Positions 45,707 to 55,500 of a stretch of 64,000 nt of DNA are shown piece after piece. Location of the stretch: positions 1,922,001-1,986,000 of the forward strand of contig JAGUCH010000005.1 of the NCBI GenBank assembly GCA_019096065.1, read 5' to 3'. Made by a program: the position numbers and the translations under genes. Position 1 is the first letter of the stretch, and each line of letters starts with the position of its first letter. The DNA is from Paracyclopina nana (Eukaryota; Arthropoda; Copepoda; Cyclopoida; Cyclopettidae). The notes beneath the pieces were generated by a model. It was not told where the DNA came from. It made no database searches and worked only from the letters and a program-made list of their open reading frames with translations.

Positions 45707-46470
45707 TTCCCATAAACGCGTTAAACCGGATCCTTAATCAAAATCCTCACATTACAGTCGATAACTTTTTCGAATTGAACAATGACTTTGTGAGAAGGGA
45801 TCGACGCTGGGAAATCCGGACTGGGGAAGCAAATTTTGTTTCTTACCTCAGAAAGCTCCGGACTCAATCCACCGAGACAATAAACCTTGTCTCGCCATCA
45901 TCCACGGCAACGTCTGGATCCTTGGAGGTAGCTTCAGATGCATCGTATCGACCCAATTCAGCCGAAGCCTCGATGTCATCCTCCACTACCTCGCTAGAAC
46001 CAGGATCAGAACCGTCAATGACCTCGGGGCCCACAACTACTCCGTCTGGCAGTGATCCGAACCTGGATTCAGCCCCGGCCTCAGACCTCGAGGACGCGAG
46101 GCAAAGGATTCTCCCGTTTGAGCAACTGCTATTGAAAATCGACGATGACGCACCACCTCCTTCAGCTTCCGCTGCCCTACTGGCTTCGGAAGTAGCCCCG
46201 TTGCCCCTTTTAAAGGTGGAAATTCCTCCGCCGGAGGAACTTTTGATGCCGCCGCCCCCGCAACCTCGACCGGTCTTAAGATTGGCTACCCCGATTCCTC
46301 CGCCTCCAGGAGCCAACGCCGGACCAAAACTATTGGCAGAAGTCCCTGAAGACCTGCTCAAAAAGGAAGAAGACGAGGACGAAGACATCGACATGTCTGA
46401 CGCACATGATCTCATGTTTGGCGAAGATTATGGTGGTGACGACACAGCGCCACCAGCGGGGAATGTTTGA
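45679..46470 (+). CDS. Extra Bel/Pao ORF 5, acidic Pro-rich, unknown function
   Basis: The frame is open from 45679, overlapping the end of ORF 4 in the -1 frame. The overlap contains the A5 run GCGAAAAATTG, so the two may form one product by frameshift; the first plausible stand-alone initiator is TTG at 45775. The protein has a Ser/Thr-rich middle, a Pro-rich part (PPPPQPRP, PIPPPPG) and a strongly acidic tail (KKEEDEDEDIDMSD). Its stop falls in the first bases of the 3' LTR. No domain recognised; the low-complexity acidic end suggests protein interaction. Confidence 0.65.
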   Translation, partial: HVDQRKIVLVPINALNRILNQNPHITVDNFFELNNDFVRRDRRWEIRTGEANFVSYLRKLRTQSTETINLVSPSSTATSGSLEVASDASYRPNSAEASMSSSTTSLEPGSEPSMTSGPTTTPSGSDPNLDSAPASDLEDARQRILPFEQLLLKIDDDAPPPSASAALLASEVAPLPLLKVEIPPPEELLMPPPPQPRPVLRLATPIPPPPGANAGPKLLAEVPEDLLKKEEDEDEDIDMSDAHDLMFGEDYGGDDTAPPAGNV

Positions 46471-46687
46471 ACTTCGCTTGTTATTCCAATTTGAATATTC
46501 CCGCCTCTCATGTTTCCCTCCCCTTCCGATAGCGACAGCTGAAAAAATCCTCAGTTACGTTCCAGCATTCACCTTCATCACGTCTATTTATTGAAAACTC
46601 GTAAGTTTCATTAAAACGTTGAAAACACTTCGTAGTCATCCGCAATTCTCTCAAAGGCGTAGTACTTTTGCAGCGACATTGCGTACA
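46464..46687 (+). repeat. 3' LTR of Bel/Pao element
   Basis: Identical to the 5' LTR. It is preceded by the purine-rich CAGCGGGGAA (polypurine tract, 46454-46463) and followed by the target duplication GCATG. The stop codon of the last ORF lies inside its first seven bases. Confidence 0.97.
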
Positions 46688-46830
46688 GCATGATCGTTCC
46701 CAGAAACGAGCCTACTAGATGAAAATGCATTAAGGTTTGAAATTGAGTTGTGCTTACAATAGCGTGAGATGAAGTTTGGGAAGATGGAAGAGCCCTTCTT
46801 TTTTAGCTTTAATGTGACAAAAATGAAGCG

Positions 46831-46883
46831 TCAGCTGTCGCGCGCACCCGCTAGAGTATCTACGCGCACGCGCGACAGCTGAC
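46831..46883. repeat. GTCAGCTGTCGCGCG hairpin in a host intron
   Basis: The inverted pair GTCAGCTGTCGCGCGCA ... GCGCGCGACAGCTGAC lies inside intron 1 of the PAN/FAMeT-like gene, starting two bases after the donor. The same core recurs at 28694-28731 (also as a hairpin) and, unpaired, at about 59584 and 62378. Confidence 0.75.
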
Positions 46884-47097
46884 TTACCGCTAAAGTACAT
46901 GCTTGCGCGCAGCTCAGTTTTGTCAACATGTTTTCTTCCTGCTGAAAATTGGCAATGTTATGAGGGAAATGCGGCGAGATGATGAATTCTTCGAATTTTT
47001 CCTTGAAAATGGCCACCGATGCATAACTTTTAACCAAAATCCCCGAGTAAGACGGTGGCTCCAAAAGCAGGAGTAGCAGTGTAGTAAGTTCCTTCAT

Positions 47098-47935
47098 TTT
47101 TTCTTGCCACAGCTGCACTAATCAGATTTGCAGCCAAGTGTCATAACCAGCAACTAATTAGGACTTGAAAAGCATAATTAGGCGCATAATTAGGGCCACT
47201 TTGTGCGTGGAGACTCACATTTATCATTATCCATTTAAAAAAGAATGGCTTTTTTGTAGTACAATGAATATTTTATGCCCAGTAAAAGTCTGATGACAAA
47301 TTGGGCATTTTTGAAGTTCGTACATCGGTATAACCAAATCAGCTTTTCTTTTTTGCCAGAAAAGGGAAAGTTTTGATCTTGTTCTCAAAGCTCTCAGCCA
47401 AGTTTTTGACAAGTGAGCAAGAAAAATAGACAGAAAACAACGATGTCATCATTCTGCATGAATTTAGTAAGCAATCCTTCTAGATTCTGAAATGTGGTCG
47501 ACTTTTTCTCATGTACCTAGATCAAGCAATAATCACAAAATGGCTGCATAATCCAAAAACAAAACAGATGAGCTCATACTATTAAGATTTTAACATAATG
47601 TAGGGCCAAGTCAAGGGATAATCATTATGAAAAATGTAATACGAGCATTTAATGGAACCTTTATCCTGCTTTGGGACCTTACATGCGCTCAAAGGTAATT
47701 TTAGTCGTACAGCTTACAAAGCATTACAAATTTGGTGTGAGGCTTCGCTTTCACAGAGCCCTGTATTTTTATTAAAAAATATGTCACACTTGAAGATGAT
47801 TTACGTGTAAAAAAATTGCTAAAAAATTGCTGAGAAATTCAATGGTAGGTTTTGCGATTTTGACCCAATTCTACCGAGTAGACCGCTATCAGGTACTCGG
47901 TTTCTCTTGCATCATAATATCAGTCAGTCCTCAAA
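47098..47935. other. Intergenic spacer between two divergent genes
   Basis: Separates the PAN/FAMeT-like gene (minus) and the peroxidase gene (plus). AT-rich; no coding stretch or clear TATA box that I trust. Confidence 0.5.
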
Positions 47936-49149
47936 ATGGAGGTTTATTATGCGTGGCTGCTGACCTTTTTGCTCTTCAAAGACATGGCTCTCGCAAAGGT
48001 GAGGCTGCCTATGGCCTCAGAAATTACCAATATGAAAGAGGCCACTCGAAGTGCTTTCCAAAGAGAGCCCAACTTTAAAACAGTTGCTGTGAGGCTAGGT
48101 AAACATTGCCCCAAAATTATCGACTCGCTCCGCGTAACTGGTTATTTTAGGACTTCACGATTGCGCTGGGGGCTGCAATGGTTGCGTCAACTTGGATGAC
48201 GCGAATAACGCCGGCCTTGCTGAAATTGTACGTGAATTAGAATGGCTCTATTGGCGCCAAGGCTTTGATGGCCTTGTAAATCATGCAGACTTTTGGGCCT
48301 TGGCCACAACAGTGGCCGTTGAGGAGGGGATGAAAAAGGCCAAAATGGGATGTAATGAGAACAAAGACTGCCAAAGGCCACCATGCATGGATTTTTTCTG
48401 GGGCCGCGAGGAATGCATGAATGCGCCTCTAAGCAAGGCCATTAATCTGATTCCGAGCCCAGACATGACCTTTGAGGCCATGTTCAGCTATTTCAACCAG
48501 CAATTTGGCTTCAGCCCAAAAGAAGTAATGAATAATCATGCCATCTATCCTGAGAATGCGTGCATTTGTATACTCTAGGTGGTGGCCTTAATGGGGGCTC
48601 ATAACCTTGGCAAGGCCAGCAGCTTTAATTCTGGCTTTGAAGGAACTTGGAAGCATTTGCCAGACGAAGTCTTCGTTTTGAATAGCGACTTTTATCGGAT
48701 TATGATTGATGCGAGCATAACATGGGAAAATGTGGACGCGGCCTTGAAGGCCAATTTCACAGGGCAAGGCCACAAATGGCAGTGGGAGGGATTTGATCAA
48801 AATCCCCAAGAGCATCCGCATATGTTTTTCAACACGGATTTTTATGTCTTTTTCAACATCACCCTAGATGAGCAAGGAAAAGCCACTTGCTCTTTGGACA
48901 CTCAGTGTGGCCTTTATGGGACTTGTGGCCTTGATGGAACATGTGGCAAGTCTCCCACTTATGAAATTGCACTTGCTTACAGCCAGGTAAGCCTCAAAGT
49001 GGCATTTTTCAGGATTTTATAAAAGAAAAAGTTTTTTCCAACAGGATGAAGATTTGTTTTTGCACGATTTTGCCCAAGTGTGGACAAAGCTATGGCAAAC
49101 TGGATACTCTGGCCTGGAATCTACGCCAAATCCGGATTGTCAATATTAA
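47936..49149 (+). CDS. Plant-type haem peroxidase, secreted (349 aa)
   Basis: Exons 47936-48098, 48151-48524, 48579-48986 and 49045-49149 total 1050 bases and close in phase. The N-terminus MEVYYAWLLTFLLFKDMALA looks like a signal peptide. The distal active site is AVRLGLHDC (Arg and His of the R-x3-HDC motif). Conserved NHADFWALA and the proximal haem ligand in VVALMGAHNLGKA follow. This is the plant/fungal/bacterial peroxidase superfamily (ascorbate peroxidase-like), not animal myeloperoxidase-type. Such genes are known patchily in invertebrates, usually annotated as putative ascorbate peroxidase. It should reduce hydrogen peroxide with a small electron donor; the donor cannot be read from the sequence. 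A Cys-rich tail (CSLDTQCGLYGTCGLDGTCG) is unusual. Spliceosomal introns show it is a resident nuclear gene. Confidence 0.92.
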
Positions 49150-49520
49150 CCAAATGGAGCAGACAATTTGATGAAACGAAGGTTTATTTCTAGCAATGAT
49201 TATGAGATTTTTTGGCTTGCTCATTCTTTTGTTTTTTAGGCAGTACTACATAGCAAAAAACTATATAATAATAATAATGATAATGATTATTTATAGCAAA
49301 ATTCTTCTTCTTGATTATTATTCAGTTGAAGCTTGAAATCGTCTCATGCTTGAATCCAGACGCAAAAAACAAGTGCATCATTTTTTGTACTACCAACAGA
49401 ATTGTCTTCATGCTTTGAGGAATCATGATGTGCAAGCTTCATGAACACACACGTAAAATATGAGTAATATTGCACAGCCTTAACAGGAGTATAAAGTAAA
49501 ATCACAGCTCATTTTTGAGT
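49150..49520. other. Convergent 3' spacer between peroxidase and sidekick
   Basis: 371 bases between two stop codons that face each other; it holds the 3' untranslated regions. It contains an ATA/TAA microsatellite-like run near 49261-49290 and no other clear signal. Confidence 0.6.
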
Positions 49521-52500
49521 TTAGACAAATGACGAGAATCCGGGGAGAGGTGCACGAGATCTGGCCATGTTATTCATCACGATTTGAGTGCCATTGAGAC
49601 TGACCACGGCTGAGGAGCCGTCCTGGTCGGACTCAGTGAAAGATGAATAACCTCGAGGATTGGTAGAGGCCAACTGATGCGTGGTGAGGACATTAGCACC
49701 AATGGGACCCGAGGACAACGGTCTTCGGGCCAGGGAGCCACTTTGGCTGGGTAAAGCTGAGGCCATGCCTGAGGCCATTCCTGACGCTGACGAGGCACCC
49801 CTCGGAGGCTCCGGAACTGCCACAGCTTTCCCGTGCTTCTTCCAGGATTGCCTGAACGTGGAGTTCACGTTGGCGTAATGGTTGACGAACGAGTGCGGAT
49901 CACTCGAGTTTCTGCTGTCTTGTTCAGACTCGGTTCCCTAAAACAAGATCATTTAAAAATTATTCTTTTTGCAAAATAAGATAAAATAGTTCTGCGACAT
50001 TTTGTGGAGAAACTCGGGTTTTTTGAAGAAGTTCGTATTTTCAGAATTATTTAATAATTCCTTGAAAATTCACTTTATCCGAACAGCTTTTATTTTTTAT
50101 GAAAATTTTTTGAAACCTATTTCCTCAGAAAGTTGGCAAATCACAATAAAATCCACATTTTCTGAAAACACTTACATTTTCCGTATGAATCAACTTTTTG
50201 AAAAATAAAGCACATTTTTTAGAACAATTCAAGCATTATAGGAAAGTATTATTACCTGAGAGTCAGTGGAAGAAATCTCGGACGGCTTTTCCGTCAACGA
50301 ATCCGAGTCATCCGGATTCTCGTCATAGCCCTTGGCAGAATCCTCATCGGAGTAATTCACCATGGATGGGGTCGGCCTCGGAGGCTGCCGGGCCCCGTTG
50401 ATCATGGCGAAATTGTTGGATTTTCTTGAGGCTGTCGACCTCATCGTTCCGCGGCCTTCGCGATCTGGCCTTTGTCCACTCGGATCTCGATCCACGGTAG
50501 AAGTTCGGTCGATGGTTAACGTTCGTGTCGATTTGATGGTTCCTCGACGAGACTGTCGAAGCTCAAAGGTCGAAAAATTGGCCTCGTCAAGGCTGCGAGC
50601 TTCCTCCAGCCTCTGCTGCTTGGCTTGGTCTAAAATATAATATTTTCGATTATTTTTCCTCATATAGCAAATAATTGCTACGTTACATCAGATTGAACAT
50701 GCCAGTCATAACACAATAATTTAAGCTAGTATTAATAGATGTAGCTAAAAGCATGCATTTTTGTCAAGCATGTTTATAGTAAGATCTAAATGTGAGCATA
50801 ATTAAAAGAGTGTGCATTGCTTTTTTTAATAGCGTTTTTACGTTTCCGGATTCATTTCTTACCGTTATCCGACTTGAGTCGGATCACTCTTACAACTTTA
50901 AACAGAGAGAAAGCAGTTAATATAATTATTTGTCTGTTTTCTGTATGTACAAAAATGATGAAATATGTATTATTCCAAGGCATGGATACGAAAAATCTGC
51001 TTCTTGAGATATCAGCAAATTTCCAATCCATGCCTTGGGACAGCAGCATCCAAAAGCAAGTATGTAGCAGGAAGCTTTTTCCATCTCTCAAACCGGTTAT
51101 TGACACATACAAAACAGAAAATAACGATCTGTTTCTTGGCTGCAAAATACCCTTTCCTATTGAAGCAGACAAAAAACGAGGGGGAATAGGCGTACCTTTG
51201 TACTTGTAACTTTTGGATTTGACACATAGGATGGCCACCACCATGATGATGATGACAATTGAGGCCGCGGCCAAGGCCACAAGGAACCAAGGCTCCCTGT
51301 AAAAAGGCTTGGTCTGAAGTGACCCGTATTCCAAGAACCTCTTGGAAGGAGTTGTTATCTGAAAGAAAAACACAGGAGAATCAAATCATTTGTCTTCCAT
51401 TTTTTCCAAATCATCAGCCACAGCTACCTCCTCTCCCTTTTTCTGGCCAACAACAACTACAAAAAAAAAACCACGAGGTTTTGTTTACTCTAACGTAAAG
51501 TCAAAGTGGCGCCATCTAGTTACAACAGGATGCTTTGAAGTAACCACGTGGCTTTGTTTACATGTTGGAATTGCTGTTGTAAACAAGGCCAAAATTGCAT
51601 GTCTGGCCTCCCAATGGACTAAAAAGGATTAGTAAAGGTTTTTTTCTTGCTTTCTCCTTGGCAAAAGTGGTCATTCCAGAAGTCATTTTTTGCCCAAAAA
51701 ATAAATCCCCATCTGACAATCAAGGCATTAGGTGGAATAAGATGAGATTGCGTTGAGGGAAAATGCTCTTTTAGTGGCTCTTTAAGCAACTTTTCTTTCC
51801 GTCTCAGTGAGCAATGGTGGTGCACACAATGTTGGCAGTGTCAAAGGTCCTTAAAAAAGTGCACAAAGAAACCACGTCAAAAGTTACAGACGAAAATTGT
51901 CACATCACCAGTAAAAAGGGGGAGATTCAGCAGTAAAATCAGCTAAATTGGTGAAATTTGCGCCAAACTTAAAATAGTGAGGTTATGTGAGTGTGCTTTT
52001 TCATACAAAAGCAGAAGATTATTACAGCACTTGCTTCTCCTTTCAAGAAGCTGGCAAATGAAATTTGCATAAATTTGGCTGTAAAACGAGCAATAAACAG
52101 TGTAGTAGTATTGCAAGCACGCGCACAGAGTGAAAGTAAAACGCATGCCATCACAGTTGATATCTTTAAAAAGCTAATTTAGAATCTAATTCGAAAGGCC
52201 GTGTCGCTGCAGCACACATATAATCCATAGATGTGGCCTTTGAGAAGAGCAGCAAGCAGCCTTTGATGTGGCCTTACCGAGCTCTCAGACTTTGCTGGGT
52301 AGGAAATTCCGTATTTATTGTAGGCAATGACTCTGAACGTGTAGCTGGTGGAGGGCACCAAATTCTGGTAGGAAATCGTGTATTCTTGGATGGCCCCGCC
52401 CTCAGTTCTGGCCTCGGTCTTCCACTTGTCCTCGTCTGAAAAATAAAGGCCGCAATGACAAATGGAGCAAGAGAGCATCATTATCTACTCGGTTTTTTGT

Positions 52501-55500
52501 TAATTGGCTGCAAAGTGCCAGCAAGATAGGAGAAGGTAGCACACAGAAAAAAACACGTATGTTGTATGGCTCGTTTCTTAAGCAGCTTTTTGATAGTAAC
52601 CGAGAAACGGCTCTTTACCAAATAATTAATTTTCCGTAATAATATCATCAAGAGACCTTAGCATTACTGAGTGCGAGTTCAATTATTTTAAGATATTAAA
52701 CAAATGAAAAGCTGAGTTAAGAACGAGCCCTTTTTGGCTACTTTCTTGGAGGTCAACATTCAGCAAAATCAGATTATTAGGAAGTTATACAATGTCACAC
52801 GTACGATAAAAGTACTCACATATTTGCCATTCCTGTTCAGCTATAACATAGAGGGAAATCAAGAGAAAATCATTATGATAGAGCCATCACCGAAAGTAAA
52901 AAAATAAATGTCTATGCAAAAGTTTACCTTTGCGCCTGGATTCGATGTAATAGCCGAGAATTGGACCTCGTCCAGAATTCGAGTTGGTCCAGGCTAATTT
53001 AATTGCATACTGAGTCCTACTGAGCACCAAATCGCGAGGACGTCCAGGGGATCCACTTTGGGGCCCAGTTGTCACGTTGCCTATTAACGGTGGCCCATAG
53101 TCGATCGTCTGAGCTCGCACAGAAAACGTGTAGCCAATTTCCTCCTCCAAATTGTGTATGAACAAAAATCGTTCAGTCACTCGTTGCTTCACTTGTTTCG
53201 AATAATCTGGGAAGAAAAGAGCCGAATTAAATGCTGGTCATTAAAACCCATTAGAAATTGTGCAACTTTTTGGCAGCCTATCTCGTGTGAAAATGGCAAT
53301 TTCGAGGCCCATTCCTAGCTACCAAAGAATTTTGCTGTAGCACAGAAGAAAAGAAGACAGTATGCAAATGAATAAGGATTTATCGTATACTTACTCTCAT
53401 CTTGTTCAGCAGTCTCATAAGCCACGATGTAGCCAAGAATTTCACCATTGGGCTTCACGGGCGGATCCCAGCTCACTTTGAGCGTGTTCATCGTGATCTC
53501 AGAAAACATCAGGTTGGCAGGTGGGCCAGGTATACCTTGCAAGGTTTTCACGCTCACAGGGTCCGACCTGGGCCCTTCGCCAGCCGGATTGAAGGCCAAA
53601 ATGGAAATGGAGTAATTTGTGTACATCTCCAAAAATATGAGGCTATGCGAGTTGTGCGAGGCTGAGACGACCTCGATCTCCTCCACGTTGCGGCTGTTGA
53701 CCGGCACGCTGTAGTAGAAAATCTTGTAGCCTAGCAAGTCGCCATTTTGCTGGTCAGTTTGAGGGGGGTTCCAAGAGAGCCGGACTTCGGTGGGCGAAAT
53801 GGGGGTAGCTCGCACATTTTGCGGGGCTCCAGTGGGTACAGCCTCGCCTACGTAGACCGAAATGGGCCTTGAGGCCGGCCCTAGGCCTTGCGAGTTGAAT
53901 GGGATCACGAGGATTTCGTAGTTTTTCGCAATGGCCAAGTCCTCCAGGATGACCCTGTTTCGCGAGATTCCCTTCAGTTCAATTTGAGGGTAATTTGAGG
54001 CTGCGAGGAGGCTGCTCGAGTAATCCGTGAGTTCTCTGTATTCCACGATGTATCCGCCTGTCGTCGCATCCCCGTTAAAGTCTGGCGTCTTGAGCGACGT
54101 CCACGTGACCTTGACATTTGTCCTCGTGATTGGGGTGACCTTGACGTCCTCAACCATCACTGATGGTGCACTAGGCAAGGTTTTCGTCACATTCGACTCC
54201 TCACTCCAGCCTTGGAATACAAATACAATTCAAAATACATTTTTACACTTCGATGGGAAATAGTTATTTGTACCTGAAGGCCCGATATCGTTGACAGCTT
54301 GCAACCTGAACTTGTAGGTGGTGAAAGGCAGCAAATGTCTCACGGTGTACGAGCTGAGGGTGGGATCAACCTGTTCGGGAACAATGATCCAGGGCCCGTT
54401 GTTCTCAGAGTACTGCACAACGTAGTAGCGCAAGGGAGCGTATCCGTCATTGCCTGGATTCCAGCTGAATGTGATTTCCCTGTCCTGGACTTGACTGGGT
54501 GAGATTTGAGGGGCTGAAGGGGGCTGTGGGGCTTCCCTGTTGTTGGTGGTGTACACGAGGCCTTTGGCAGCATACCCCCAGCCCAAATTGGTCTTGGCAG
54601 CCACTTCAAACTCATAATTCGTCATCGGCTGCAAGTTGACAGCCCTGAACGTGCGGTCAGAGGGCAGGAATTCCTTCGAGAAGTTCCTGGGTGGGCTGGC
54701 CTCCAATTCGGCCTCGCGAGAGTCAGGCTCAGGCCTTCGCCTGTAGGTCACCCTGTATTTCATGATTTCACCATTGGGCTCGTTGGGCAGGTCCCAAATC
54801 ACCCTGGCAGTGGTGAAGGACACATCAGGAAATGAGACATTGGATGGAGGCCCAGGGACGTCCTCGAATGTCCTCACTTGGAAGGGGGGCATGCTCAGCT
54901 TGCCGTCTCCCATTCTGGTATAGGCCAACACTTGAATTGCGTACTGGGTGAACTTTTTCAGCTCAGTCAGAGTGGTTTGCCTGGTGAGGTTGCTGGAAAT
55001 GTCCTTGTACTTGAAAGGCACCCCCTTGGCCCCATAGTAGACCTTGAAGCCCTCAATGATGCCATTGGCATGGATGGACTCCACTCCACCCCATTTCACA
55101 AGGATGGTGGTGGAGGAGGTGGCCTCAGCTGAGACCCCAGTGGGCCCAGCTCCTGGGGCTGCCTCCCTGGTCCTGGCTAGCACAATAGGACTGGGTTCAG
55201 AGGAGCCCAGATCGTTGTAGGCCTGCAAAACGACCTCGTACAACGTGAACTCCTCGAGGTCTTCGAGAACGAACGAGTTCTTCGTGGGATCTTCAATGGA
55301 AATGGAATGGAGCTTGGCAGAGGCCACACCCTTGTCCATGATCCGGTACGAGATGTTGTACCCCCTGGGGATCCCATACCATTCTCCCTGGCTTAGTGGG
55401 ATCCATCGAACCCTCAGCTCTGTAGCAGACATGGCTCTGATGGTCACATTTTGAGGGGCATGGCTGGGAGGGGCCTGGATGGTCTGGAACACCCTTGTGG

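Larger units (their letters stand above)
37106..46687 (+). mobile_element. Complete Bel/Pao LTR retrotransposon
   Basis: Two LTRs of 224 bp (37106-37329 and 46464-46687), starting TG and ending CA, look identical base for base. The flanks carry the 5-bp target duplication GCATG (37101-37105 and 46688-46692). Inside are a PBS of tRNA-Lys type, a leader with hairpins, gag, protease-RT-RNase H, integrase and two further ORFs. RT before integrase, DUF1759-like gag sequence and the A17-type protease place it in Bel/Pao. Identical LTRs mean a recent insertion. Integrase is out of frame with the upstream pol ORF by one base, so the copy may not be autonomous. Confidence 0.97.
34893..47097 (-). pseudogene. 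PAN plus FAMeT-like secreted protein gene, interrupted in exon 2 by Bel/Pao
   Basis: Exons: 47097-46888 (signal peptide MKELTTLLLLLLEPP); exon 2, split into 46711-46688 and 37105-36962 by the retrotransposon; 36839-36571; 36211-35736; 35677-35554; 35243-34893. Counting the duplicated GCATG once, the exons total 1593 bases and stay in frame to the stop at 34893 (530 codons before it). Exons 1-2 carry a PAN/apple-like Cys pattern (SCAQACTLA, CNSVWYDDEENRC). Exons 3-4 resemble the farnesoic acid O-methyltransferase (FAMeT) fold (SEVHFLLRISS, GFWLQWASGQISFG); this family call is tentative and implies no enzymatic activity. The C-terminal ~150 residues are unrecognised. With the element present, exon 2 is destroyed, so this allele should not make the protein unless the element is spliced out. 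AATAAA overlaps the stop region at 34891-34886. Confidence 0.8.

Noticed and set aside
44999-46470. Extra Bel/Pao ORFs as an env glycoprotein
   Set aside because: Neither has a signal peptide, membrane segment, Cys pattern or glycosylation-rich ectodomain expected of an env.
50863-50890. Short 24-base exon version (starting TGATCC) in the sidekick tail
   Set aside because: Its acceptor is poor; the 33-base version starting at 50895 has a much better pyrimidine tract.
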